DNA of 64,000 nucleotides from Sporobolomyces roseus (Eukaryota > Basidiomycota > Microbotryomycetes > Sporidiobolales > Sporidiobolaceae), in the NCBI GenBank assembly GCA_016617785.1, contig JADILM010000007.1, forward strand, positions 248,001 through 312,000. Direction: 5' to 3'. Both the position numbers and the translations under genes were made by a program. A model generated the notes under the pieces. It made no database searches and was not told where the DNA came from. It saw only the letters and a list, made by a program, of their open reading frames with translations. This document shows positions 34,296-46,689 of this stretch, one piece after another (within the stretch, counting starts at the first letter, position 1; each line of letters starts with the position of its first letter).

Positions 34296-35030
34296 GGCAA
34301 GTCAGGTCTGATCGGTCGGTCAAATCTGTCAGAAGTTTACTGCATCATGTTGTGAGTCCCGTAACCTCTGCTCTCTTTTAATAGAGAACCTCTAATCCCG
34401 AGTCTTTACAGGTTGTATTCCTCGGACCATTCTATTGCATATCCTCTATCTTGCACACCATCACACTCTGTATCTTCCGGCTCATCGAAAAGTTCCCAAG
34501 GTTCGAACCGGTTTCGTCGAAGAAAAGAAGAAACCTTGCTGCTTTGACCCGCATCTCTCGCTTCCAACGCTCTCCTCGTCGATTCTGCGTCACCTGTACC
34601 GGACGCTCGGAGACTTCAGTTGGTGCTGCTGCTCAAACCTGCGGAGGCTCTCTCTAGCTGTTCGCAAGATCGACACTTCCTCTCATGTTTCGACGCTGTC
34701 TCACACTCTACGGAAAGCGATAGTGAGCAAAAGTGAAGCTTGAGAGATTACAACGATGACAAAAGAGTAGAGAGAGAGAGTAGAGGAATCGCTAAAAACA
34801 GGGAGGGAAAAGTGTGAGCCACATAAAAAAAAAGGGCAAAAGCGAGACCGAGTATAGTTGTGGGAGAGAAGCGTAGAAAGTGTCAGAGGTAGAAGGAGAA
34901 TAGATGAAAGGTATAGAGGTAGAGTTGCGAGGTGAGAGGGCTAAGGGGAAAAGTACTGAATTGGGAGTTGTGAACGAGGAACGAGGGAAATGCGAAAGCG
35001 AAAGATGCGGGAGAACGAGGAGAGGTAGAT
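34296..35030. other. Intergenic region after MYND copy B
   Basis: 735 bp. The first 320 bp resemble the DNA after copy C (42848-43150), including a TTGTGAGTCCC...CAGGTTGTA element that looks like a 3' UTR intron shared by both. The second half is purine-rich and lies beyond the stop of the convergent RBR gene. No further gene is supported. Confidence 0.45.
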
Positions 35031-37338
35031 TTAGATGTGAATTGGGTCTTTCCAAATCCATCGATCCTATGAAACGATGCAAAGTCAGTCAGCGAACGTT
35101 CCCCGGATCGAGAGAGTGCCTAGATGATAGAAGAAGAAAACTGTGCAAACTCACCTCATCGTACCCTCTCAAAGTATCTTCCAACAAAACTTTACAACGT
35201 TTCATGACATACACCGTCTTGTCCGTAGTTTGTTGACGAAGTTCTGCAATCTTGTCTTCTTCCAATGGTCTCTCGAGTAATTCCGACAAAGATTCAACTG
35301 CTTGTTCGAGATCACTGCGAACACATCACCACCTTACTATCAGTCTCTCATACAACAAGAGAGATAGAGGAGAATATGCGAACGCACTTTTGGTTATCCT
35401 CAAACATTTGAGTCTGATTGTTCTTCTCCAAATAAAAAGTCATGGCATAAGTCCACTTCAAGACGGTCCTGACCCTCCCCAACGTCTCGACCGCTTTCGC
35501 CAAGAACTGTACTTCAATCCAAGACAACGTCGAAGATTCTTGTAGTTCTTCCATCTTCTTTTCGGTGCGTGCGTAGAGGTCGGCTTCGAGTTTGATCGAT
35601 TGTTCGTGGTTTGCGAATCGGTTGTAGTACTGCGAGTTCCTCCGCATCTCATCAGCTCAAGGAAGAGAGGGAATGGGAGGAGGAGGAGAACGCACGTGAA
35701 GGTATCGTTCGAGCGAAGCACGACTTCTTGATTGAGCGTCTTTCGAAGTATCTCCTTTCTCTTCGTAACGTGCGCAGTTGTACCATGCAGTTCCATGTTC
35801 TGACCAAGGTCCCATGCATACCCAACAGAACTCCTACCGAGTGAGTGGAGCGTCGAGATCAGCAGTGTGCGAGAAGGAGAGAAAGGAGGAGGAAAACTCA
35901 CCCAATGACATTTCTTACAAGTCATATGCTGTGAGCGCAACCGCGAACGCTCATCAGCAATCGATGAGAATCAGATGAGAGCGTCGAGAGAGAAGAAAAC
36001 TCACGTTACAACCCCCATTCTTCTCGATAGTCGAATGACATTTCGTGCACTCCTTCGTGTTCGCACTAATCCAATTACTAGTCTCACTATCATCCTTACA
36101 CTTCTTGATCCATTTCCTCACGACGGGACAACAACAAGGTCTATGATCCCCATCGAGTCCACATCCGAAACAGAATACGTGACCGCAGATGCAAGAGACG
36201 GTGGGGAGGACAACGTCGAGTGATCGTTGAGGTACTGAACATTGTATGGCGTATTCGCAGTTTGGGGCGGGACACCAAGTCATTGAAGTGTTGTCGTCGA
36301 CGTAGGTTCGATTCAATAATGTACGATATCTAGCAAGTTTCAAGAATCCTTCCCCTATCAGCTTCGGGCGAGAGGAGTAGATAGGATGAGAGTTGAAAAA
36401 CTTACCGAGTGAGGATCTCTGGATTGACTAGTAATTCCACCGTCTTTTCGTCGACAATGACATTACAATTTTTACCCATGCATTGAATCCTCCTACTTTC
36501 TCCTTCATCCACCACTTTACTCTGAATATAATGACTATAACACTCTTTACAGACTACTCTCTCAATCATCCCTTTCTCATCAGCTCGAGTACGAAAGAGG
36601 GACAAGGGAGAGAGAGAGAGGAAGGAGGGGGAAGAGAAAAACTTACATCGATGATCGCAATTCAAAGCTAGAGTTTCCTTCGTTTCGTCATCGTAACATA
36701 CTTCGCAAGTGAACCCTCTGACCCTCTTCAAACGTGGTTGAGAACCTCCTTCATGAATTCCTGCTTTCGCTAACGTAACTTCCGCATCTTCCATATAAGC
36801 CTATTTCACTCTCTCCCTTCAATCAGCTCTCCTTTCGATCGAGTGTAGTGGGATATGGTTGGGACTTACTTCAATGAGTTTCTCCTTCTTCCAATTGAAA
36901 TGACGAAGTAACACAGCAGCTGATTCAGGCTGTTTCATTCATGCTTCAAAATAATCAGCTCCCTTCAAAATCACAAAGTTCGTGAGGAGTGCGGTACTTT
37001 ACCTTTAGTTTCAACATGTCTTGAACATAATCAACTGCAACTTTCTGTTCCATCTCCAATTGGTTCAAACTGAGTACTCTATACTCTACCTGACCATACA
37101 ATTTCTCTTCTCCCAAACTAGCCCTTCCTTTCCCTTTGTTACCTCCTCGTCCTTTGTACGAATTGGATACTGGAGTGGAAGAAGCGAAAGGAGAGAAACC
37201 AGAATCTGAACCTCCTTGATCATCGTCATCTTGAGGGTCTGGAGAGTCGAGTGGTGAAGACAAGGCCATTTCTGCATCGTCATCTCCACCGGAAAGGTAG
37301 TCGTCGTAATCGGATAGGTCGAGTTCGGCGTCTGACAT
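35031..37338 (-). CDS. Ariadne-type RBR E3 ubiquitin ligase
   Basis: Cytoplasmic RING-between-RING ligase of the Ariadne (ARIH1/yeast Hel1) group, which forms a thioester with ubiquitin and can work with neddylated cullin ligases. The acidic N-terminus ([20 protein letters not shown]) is typical. A UBA-like helix pair follows ([20 protein letters not shown]). RING1 starts [19 protein letters not shown] and continues [13 protein letters not shown]. The IBR part has WCPAPNC...[16 protein letters not shown]2 is [15 protein letters not shown] joined across an intron to HMTCKKC, so the catalytic Cys of GGCNHMTC is present. The Ariadne domain follows ([60 protein letters not shown]). About ten exons; the final one codes [11 protein letters not shown]. 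The start is the only ATG before the acidic run. Confidence 0.88.
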
Positions 37339-37720
37339 GATTTGGGAGAGAAAGAGGAGGGAGAGGAGAGGAGAGGAGAGGAGAGGAGGCGTGAGGAAGA
37401 AAGGGGGAAAGGTGGCGATCTACCTAGGAGTGAAGAGCGTCGGTTTAGTTGGAAGAGTTGTCTGTTGAGTTGTGTCGTGGCTAAGTGGAGTGATGCGTGT
37501 GAGGTGGAAGGAGAAAAGAGAGACAAACAACTTTCTGCGGGCTGATTCACCCAAAGTCCTCTCTCCTCGCAATGTCTTCAGTTTCTCACTTTCTCGATAC
37601 CTGATAACTTACAGCGCATAGATCATCTTGGTACAAAGTAGGTAAATTCACGTCACTACTATCGAAAGAGTAGAGCTTTTGAGAGAGAAGCCAAAAAACA
37701 AGCGAAAACGATCTTCCTTC
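37339..37720. other. Intergenic region with a GGAGA purine repeat
   Basis: 382 bp between the RBR start and the SmD1 stop (both minus strand). It includes an imperfect array of GAGAG/GGAGA units at about 37360-37390, in what would be the 5' leader or promoter of the RBR gene. No coding feature was found. Confidence 0.45.
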
Positions 37721-38673
37721 TTAGATTCCTCTACCCCTCCCTCCTCCTCTTCCTCTTCCACCTCCCATACCCCTTCCTCCTCCTCTTCCTCCACCCCTAT
37801 CCATTCCTCCACCTCTCGCACCCCTCGCCGCACCTCTTCCAGGTCCCGCTCCCTATTTCCCAAAAAAAAACCTCATAAGTTCTCACTCAATCGGAAGTAG
37901 GAGAGAAAAGTGAACGTACATCAGTCTTCCTCTTTTTAGGTTTCGGTGCATCATCGATCAAAAGTGTATCCAGAGGTAAACTATCGGGTAAGATGAAATA
38001 CCTAACATTGTTACCCCTAATCGCTAAAGAATCCAATGTCGTAGGTTCACGGTTTCTAACTGTCATCTTGACCGTCTTCAAGTGAGTGTTCATTGAAGGG
38101 TCGACACCTGAAATGGAAGAGGGTTAGTAGGGAGTAGGGAGAAGGGAGGGAGTGGAAGGAGATCCGAACCGGTGATGGTTCCAGAAACTGTCGTGCCGTT
38201 TTTGAGTTCGATCGTGACTGATTCATTGTTTAACTTCATCTGTTCAGTACAACCTTCCTGTATCAGTCTCGAAAGGGGAGAGAGATACGAGAGGTAAGGG
38301 AGAAACGAACGAGGAATCTGAATAGATTGAAAGAGAGAGAGAGCAAACAGCAACAAAGAAGAGGGTCAGCATGATTGCTCTATGGGAGGGGAATACGCAC
38401 TGCCAGTGAACCGTTTACGAGTCTCAGATTCTGCTGAGATGGAATAACATTTCTCTCTCCATCTCGAATTCTCCCAACTCGCCGTTATCCTGCTGAGTAC
38501 GTTCCTCTTCTTCTGAGCATATCCCTATATCTCTCTCTAGCACCCTTCCATGGGGTTTGTGGTGTGTGATGGAATGTTGTTGATGAGAATTTGTGAGGAG
38601 ATTTCGAGAGTCGAATGGTTGAATTCAGCGCCGGGGGAGAGTAGGAGTGTAGTGATTACCTGACTAATTTCAT
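37721..38673 (-). CDS. SMD1: Small nuclear ribonucleoprotein Sm D1
   Basis: Core Sm-ring protein of spliceosomal U1, U2, U4 and U5 snRNPs. Five exons give about 136 residues: 38673-38660, 38317-38311, 38239-38170, 38107-37920 and 37852-37721. The protein starts [20 protein letters not shown], which matches the family N-terminus. The Sm1 motif is followed by [20 protein letters not shown] and the Sm2 motif [21 protein letters not shown] Gly/Arg-rich tail ([10 protein letters not shown]) ends the protein. The second exon is only seven bases (38311-38317) and supplies the end of Arg5 and Phe-Leu; without it the conserved MKLVRFL is lost. The start lies 141 bp from the divergent STE50-type gene. 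Confidence 0.9.
38311..38317 (-). other. SMD1: 7-nt microexon of SMD1
   Basis: Minus-strand sequence ATTCCTC, preceded by a pyrimidine tract ending CTATTCAG and followed by a GTTCGT donor. Joined to exon 1 (ATGAAATTAGTCAG) it completes Met-Lys-Leu-Val-Arg-Phe-Leu in phase with exon 3. Confidence 0.8.
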
Positions 38674-38814
38674 CTTGAATGGTAGTATCTAGTGGTAGTG
38701 TGATAATAAAGAGTGAGAAGAAATGCGAGAGATGCGTCGTCGTCGTCGCTCTCTCTTTCCCTTTTTCCCTTCCTTCATCTCTCTAGCTCTAGTGTCGATT
38801 CGCACTCGAGGCTA
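38674..38814. promoter_or_regulatory. Short divergent promoter between SMD1 and the STE50/UBC2-type gene
   Basis: The two start codons face away from each other with 141 bp between them. Both promoters and leaders must share this stretch, unless regulatory DNA lies in the 342-nt first intron of SMD1. No TATA-like element is evident. Confidence 0.5.
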
Positions 38815-41433
38815 ATGCAAGCTTACGATCAAGATTATTACCTCGACCTCCTTTCCTCGTACCCATTAGAATCCCTAGATGAATCGGGAGTAGATTCTTT
38901 ATTCTCCCACCTCGGGTACCCTTACTACTCTTCAAACCTACTAGAACATGGTATAACCGGCTCAGTACTCATCCACCTCGACCACACCGCACTCAAGGAT
39001 GTAGGAGTTCATTCAGTAGGACAGAGATTGAATATTTTGAAAACGGTTTATGTGTTGAAAGTGTTGAGTAATATCGCGATTGAGGAAGGTCATTACGTAC
39101 CTCCTAGTGAAGAGTTACAGGATGGTGTCATGCCGAGTAGTCAAATCATCGCTTTGTTGACGGAAAGAGGTCAGTTCATCGCAATTTCTTCTCCCTTCTT
39201 TTCGCCATTTCCACTCACGAATTCTCGCTCGTATGCACAGATGATCGTATCAGAAACTTGGAGAACGAAGTACAACACCTTCATGTAGCCTTACAAAGTT
39301 TGAAAGAAGAAGCTTTAACCATCGCGAGAACTGCCGCTTCAAATGGTGGAAAAGTACGCTTTTCTTCTACTCTCCTTCTCTTTGTCCCCTACTCTTTCAC
39401 GACACTAAACCGACCCTCTCAATCGATAGCCACGACCCTCCCTACGTTCTCCCACCTCTTCATCCTTCCCCCATCCCCTCTCAAACGCCTCTACTCTATC
39501 CCGTTCAAATTCCCTCTCGAACCCTTCGACCGCTCCTTCCACCTCGAACTCTTCTCATCCTCGACCCCGAGCTCCTCCGACCCAATTCCTTCAAACTCAA
39601 CCCCAGCCTCCATCTCAGAACAATTCCAACAATTTACCTGATTCACCTCATTCACCTATCCCACTAGATTCGCCTAGGATTCAACTGACAGATTATCAAT
39701 CCCACCAACAACAACAACAATCTCAACTCCTCCACCCTGCCTCTCAATCCCACTTGACTGTCGGAGGTTCGGCAGTTCAATCTAGTGAGATCAGTATTGA
39801 TGGAATCAAGACTCCTACAACCCCTACTGTCCCCCTCATTCAACAACAAGCATCATCACTCACAAACTCTATTTCTCCCTCTCACTCTCACTCTAGACCC
39901 TCAACTTCCGATGCTGCCCCTTCTCGATCAACAAGAGAAAGAGATCCATCATCTTCTGGAGGAGGAGGAGGAGGTTCAGGTACAGACTCTAGTAATCCAT
40001 ATAGGAGTTTCAGAGTGACGTTGGAAGATCCTTGTTACAAAGTTTTACCGGCTGCTTTGAAGAAATACAAGATTAATGATGATTGGAGATTATACGCTCT
40101 TTTCATTTGCTACGGAAATACCGGTGAGCGCTTCTTTTCCTCATTATCTGAAAACACGATCTGTGACTGATGTGAGGAACTGGAGAGCGCAGAACGTTGT
40201 TTGGCATATGATGAGAAACCATTATTACTCTTTCAAAGATTGAAAGAATCAAACGATAATCCAGTATTCATGCTCCGTCACATCAAGGACATCAAATCTC
40301 CCATCTCTGTCGCCTCTGCGAAACACGCCGCACGTCGAGAGAAACGTCAACCTGGAGTGGGAGGAGGAGTAGAGAGGAGTTTGATGGGAGTTAATAGGGA
40401 TGGTAGTATCGTTACGAACGCTAGTGGATTAGTAGGGAATGCTAGACCTACTAGGTTACATCATCCACCTGTGTTATTGCCGGTTGGGAAAAAGGAAGAG
40501 GAGAAAGAGGAAGAGGAGAAGGAAAAGGAAAAGGGAGAGGAAAAAGGTTATTGTATTGCTATTTATCCTTACCTTGCCGAGAGGGAAGACGAATTCGATG
40601 TTGCCGTAGGAGATAGTAAGTCTCTTCTCACTTTCCCTCTGCCTCTTACTCGTTCTTATCGGTGGCTGACGCGAGTTACTTTGAGTTTAGCGTTCATCAT
40701 CTTATCGAAAACGAAAGGGTGGTGGGTAGTTCATCGAGACTCCCATCTCTCCTCCTCGACGTCCTCCTCCCCATCCTCGAAGAAATCTGCCTGGGTCCCC
40801 GCCGGTTGCCTACTCGAGACCTCAGTCCCACCTCTCTCACTGTCCCCGGAACCTCTCACCTCTTCCTCCTCAATCAACGCTTCCTCCATCCCCATCCTCC
40901 CATCCTACGTCGTTTCAGTCTCGACCCCTGGAATAGCTCTCATGGATTATTCCCCTCGTAGTGGAACTACTGGAGCTGGAGGAGCAGGAGGGTCGACGGG
41001 AGAATTGGAAGTGAAAAAGGGAGCTCAATTGAGAATTTTGAAGAGGTACAATCATTGGAGTTATGCTATAAAGGAGGATGGTGGTAGAGGTTGGGTACCT
41101 TCTTGGTTCGTTTTTCTCTCTCTCCTCTGTTCTCTCCTCCCATCATTTGTCAGAAGTATTGACGCTAATTGTTTTTGTTGGAGGAGTAGGTTCTGTGGAA
41201 GAGCAAGTAAGGATGGAACTCCCACTACACCGACTACGGCAAACTCGGATCAGAGACCGCAAACTGCACCGAGTAATCAACCGACTAGTTCGACCTTGTC
41301 GACAAGTAAACCGAATATCTCGATCGCATTACCTAGTCCTGGAGTCGGAGCGGGAGGGGGAGCGAAGAGTGCGGGACCCGTCATGAATGGTGCTGCTGCG
41401 AATGGGGGAGGCGGGAACGAGGTCGAGGAGTAG
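38815..41433 (+). CDS. STE50/UBC2-type MAPK adaptor (SAM, RA and SH3 domains)
   Basis: Cytoplasmic adaptor linking small GTPases and the MAPKKK Ste11 in pheromone and stress signalling. An N-terminal SAM domain (LESLDESGVDSLFSHLGYPY, HGITGSVLIHLDHTALKDVG, QRLNILKTVYVLK) is followed by a coiled coil (IRNLENEVQHLHVALQSLKE). A long Ser/Pro/Gln linker leads to an RA domain (YRSFRVTLEDPCYKVLPAAL, KKYKINDDWRLYALFICYGN). Two SH3 domains end the protein: CIAIYPYLAEREDEFDVAVG joined to ILSKTKGWWVVHRD, and GIALMDYSPRSG...HWSYAIKEDGGRGWVPSWF. C-terminal SH3 domains mark the basidiomycete form known from Ustilago Ubc2; yeast Ste50 lacks them. At least six introns were read. The start at 38815 gives the SAM domain directly. 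Confidence 0.85.
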
Positions 41434-41853
41434 CGAAGAGGAGGGAAGAAGAAGTATCAGACAGTCGCGTTGTTGGCTGGGCCATGAAACGATGGGTTTA
41501 TTTTTTTGGATTCTGCTCGAGTCCGACTCAGGCAGGAGGAGCGAGGCTACCATTGAGTCTGGGTTAGCCATCGCTGCCGTCGAACAGCATAGAGAGAAGC
41601 TAGTGAGCGACTCGAATACAAGAACCTCGGGCACTCATTCTCAGTTTCCTACGAACCTTGCGAGCCGGAGTCAGACTCGTCCACTCACTGCATTGACTCG
41701 ACGCTCGCTCGCGTGGAAGCTACTTGAGGAGTGAGATGATATCGCGACGAAAACCTGAATGCCTTGCGAAATTCGACTTCTTTCGCTTTCTTCACTTCAC
41801 TTTTCTCACTCAAACCACTCAGCTTTGCCCCGTCGACTTCCAGCCACCTCGAC
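41434..41853. other. Intergenic region before MYND copy C
   Basis: 420 bp: the 3' end of the STE50/UBC2-type gene, then a pyrimidine-rich leader (41750-41853) like that of MYND copy B. No other feature was seen. Confidence 0.45.
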
Positions 41854-42847
41854 ATGTCGGCAAGCCCACCACTCGACTCGCTGGGGGATTGCGTCGTGTG
41901 TGGAACTCGAACTGCAACTCGTTGTTCAGAATGTGCTTCGAACGGGACAAAATGGATGTATTTCTGCTCGAGGGAACATCAGAAAATTGTGAGTAGTCTC
42001 TTTGGACTCTCTAGCTAGTCATTCGCTCCTCAGAGCTGATGCTGAAACCCCTCTCTCTCCTTCATCTCACAACTCTCCGTTCTCCGTCCTCTCACTCCTG
42101 TAGATCTTCAAGACGCACAAGAGAGTCTGCGGAAAGCTCTCAAGTCCTCTGAGGTGGCCGGTATTAACGGAAAAGGAAGCCCAGAGGATTCGAGACTCGA
42201 GATCACTCACAAGGAAATGTTATGAAGGGAAAACGTTTGGTGAGGAAGTACCGACCTGGGTTGGAGGAAGTTCGCTTGATGTGAGTCGCGTCACCCATTG
42301 CCTTCATCGATCTCGAAACGAATCGCTGATGCTGCCATCGTTTGTACAGTCGTTAGTCGATTACGCAAAACGTCCCTACGGCCTCGGACACGACCTCGTC
42401 GATTCTACCAAGTTTAACCTCATCGCACTTCTTCGAGCCGAGTCCCTCGCCGTCAGGGTGAATCGACGCGTAGAACTGGACGACGAAATCGGAGAAGCGG
42501 AAGAAATGATTTCGGATGCGTTTGGCTCGATGATTCAAAACATCGGTCAGAACTGGCAAGAGCTGTGTCAACGACATAATCCGTTGAAGAATTGGGTCTG
42601 GTGGGATACGTTGATGCAGCGATTACTCATCCTCTATCATCTTTTCGCTCTCGACCTCCTCGAACTGGCAAACGGGACTCAACCCAGCAATCTCTTCGTC
42701 AAACATGCGCTACGGGAGGTCATCAACCTCTTGCGGCGCGAAGTCACCAAGACCAATCCAGTCGAAGCCCAGCGGTTAATCACTTTTCTGATCGAGACGT
42801 TTCTCAGTCCTGAAAATCGGGTCGCTTTCTGTACCTCATGGAAATGA
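41854..42847 (+). CDS. MYND-type zinc-finger protein, intact copy (copy C)
   Basis: About 269 residues from exons 41854-41988, 42104-42280 and 42350-42847, all in phase. The N-terminal finger is CVVCGTRTATRCSECASNG, WMYFCSREHQK and IFKTHKRVCG: a MYND pattern in which the sixth zinc ligand is His rather than Cys. A linker with LRWPVLTEKEAQRIRDSRSL leads to a helical C-terminal domain (DLVDSTKFNLIALLRAESLA, EEMISDAFGSMIQNIGQNWQ, WWDTLMQRLLILYHLFALDL, KTNPVEAQRLITFLIETFLS). I do not know the domain by name. MYND fingers bind Pro-rich peptides, so a protein-interaction or transcriptional role is inferred. Copy B is its nearest relative. Confidence 0.75.
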
Positions 42848-43356
42848 GGTAGACTTGGAGAGTCGTATGTATCAAAAGCTTGCTGCACTCTGTTGTGAGT
42901 CCCTCAATGTCTCCTCTTGCGCAGTGTAGAATATCTGACGATCTCGAAATCGATTGCAGGTTGTACTTTTCGGACCTATCTCTCATGTATCATCGACCTC
43001 CTCATGCTCTTCAATTCTATCCCGATCGAAGAGCCGCAGCTGTCCGGCCCCATCTCGAAGACGCTGAACAACCGCAGAACAGTAGCAAGATCGCTGCGTT
43101 GGCTCGAATTTCTCGCTTCGAACGCTCTCCTCATGCTCTCCTCACCATCTTCTTCTTACGCTCGAACATCGAAGGCGATGCTTTCTATTCGTGTCGATTT
43201 GCTCATTCTCCATCCCTTCGACCGGACTTTCCGCGGTCCACTTTCGATTCCCTCCCTCTCCTATTCCCGCTTCTCTCTTTCTTTCCTCTCCTTCCCTTCC
43301 CTCTTTCAACTTCACTCGACTCCTCGATCTTCCTCAACCTCGCCCGATATTCACCC
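42848..43356. other. Spacer between MYND copies C and D
   Basis: 509 bp. It starts with a TTGTGAGTCCC...CAGGTTGTA element that resembles a 3' UTR intron and recurs after copy B. The second half (from about 43100) is the leader of copy D, related to those of copies A and E (ACCGGACTTTCCGCGGTCC). No gene is supported. Confidence 0.5.
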
Positions 43357-44380
43357 ATGTCCTCCTCGACTACTCCTCAGACTCCCGTCGATTCAGGAGA
43401 GTGCGTTGTTTGCGGTCAAATCACGACGACTCGTTGCTCTTCCTGTGCCTCACACGGTACGCGGTGGATGTTCTTCTGCTCGAAGGAACATCAGAAACTC
43501 GTGAGTCACCTCCAGTCTCGATGTCAGAAGAAAGATGGCTGATTTCGCTCTTCGCTCTGCCCTTTCTCCTCGCCTGCTCTCCTCTGCTCTCTCGTTCGAT
43601 CTCTGTAGATCTGGTTCTCTCACAAGCGAGTCTGCGGCGTCCACTCTTCGCCCTTTAAATGGCCATGGCTAACGAAGGAGGAAGGACAAAAAATGCTCAA
43701 GTCTGATCTCGCGGCTGTGAAACCTTACCGCGACGGTTCAAGCTATGGTGACCTCCTGAAGAAGCATGACTGGACACTCGAGGTACGCAGGCTCTACGTT
43801 CGCTCCCGAGAGTCAACACTTATCGTTGATCCAACTGCAGAGAGTCATCACGCCGCTCGTCGAAGATTATAATCTCGGTGACAAATCCGAAGATATCCAG
43901 ATTCGAATTCGAAGGCTTGTACATATCAGAGCAATCAGCTTCGAGCACATGCTGGCTTCGACTTTCCCAGGAATCCGCAATTCCACTACGTACGGCTTGA
44001 TCAAGGAGGCTATCGCCATCAGGAATCGACGCATCGGCGACGATCCGTTCGGGCTGATGGCGACTAATCTCGGCGAAGCCTGGGATGAACGTATCGGAGA
44101 ACTCGTTCGGTTCAGAGACAAGCACGACTGGTCACCTCGACTTCATCATCGTCTCCTGATCTACTACTCGATTGTTTGTTACTTTTATCGCAAGGGCGAC
44201 GCACATCCTAGTATTGAGCATCCCTGGTACATTTACTCTCGTCGGAAGGTAGTCGATCTTTTGAAGGATGAAGTTTCGCAGACTTATCCCAACGAGGCTT
44301 TGGCTCTGAGCAAATCACTAGACAAATTAGTTATACATTCGATTTATCTTCATGACACGTCGATCAATCGCAATCAATAG
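43357..44380 (+). CDS. MYND-type zinc-finger protein, intact copy (copy D)
   Basis: About 285 residues from exons 43357-43500, 43609-43782 and 43841-44380, in phase. The finger is CVVCGQITTTRCSSCASHG, WMFFCSKEHQK and IWFSHKRVCG, again with His at the sixth ligand position. The C-terminal domain is diverged from copy C but aligns with it (IQIRIRRLVHIRAISFEHML, DDPFGLMATNLGEAWDERIG, RLHHRLLIYYSIVCYFY, LKDEVSQTYPNEALALSKSL). The N-terminal exon and the leader are closer to copies A and E than to B and C, so the five genes form two subgroups. The gene ends 155 bp from the convergent ADE12 stop. Confidence 0.75.
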
Positions 44381-44535
44381 TCATCTCGAAACTCTCTACC
44401 TCATCCGCAACAAACAGAGAGGAGCAGAGCACATTGAAAAGCATCTCTCGCAAGCTTGTCGAATCGAAAGAGATATAAACGAGAGATTTCTACTGCATAT
44501 GTTTTTGAACGATAAGTTCCACCTTCTACATTCCT

Positions 44536-46507
<1,972 letters not shown>

Positions 46508-46689
46508 GTCGGGTGAAGTGACAGGAGGAAAAAGCCAGATTGCGACTTCTCTCGAATTTCGAAAAACCTTGTTTGACTCTTTGACCCGAGTCTTCTTATC
46601 TCGTTTCGATTTGGGATAGCACAGAGTCGCTGTTGGCTATCCGGGATAGCTCTCTGGACGATGGAACTTTTCGTTTTGCTTTTCTTCGC
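46508..46689. promoter_or_regulatory. Short divergent promoter between ADE12 and the septin-like gene
   Basis: 182 bp between opposed start codons (the plus-strand gene may start later, at 46756 or 46876). Both promoters should lie here. No specific factor site was recognised. Confidence 0.45.

Noticed and set aside
37360..37390. GAGAG purine array as a microsatellite-type regulatory switch
   Set aside because: Too short and imperfect to claim more than simple-sequence DNA in a 5' leader.
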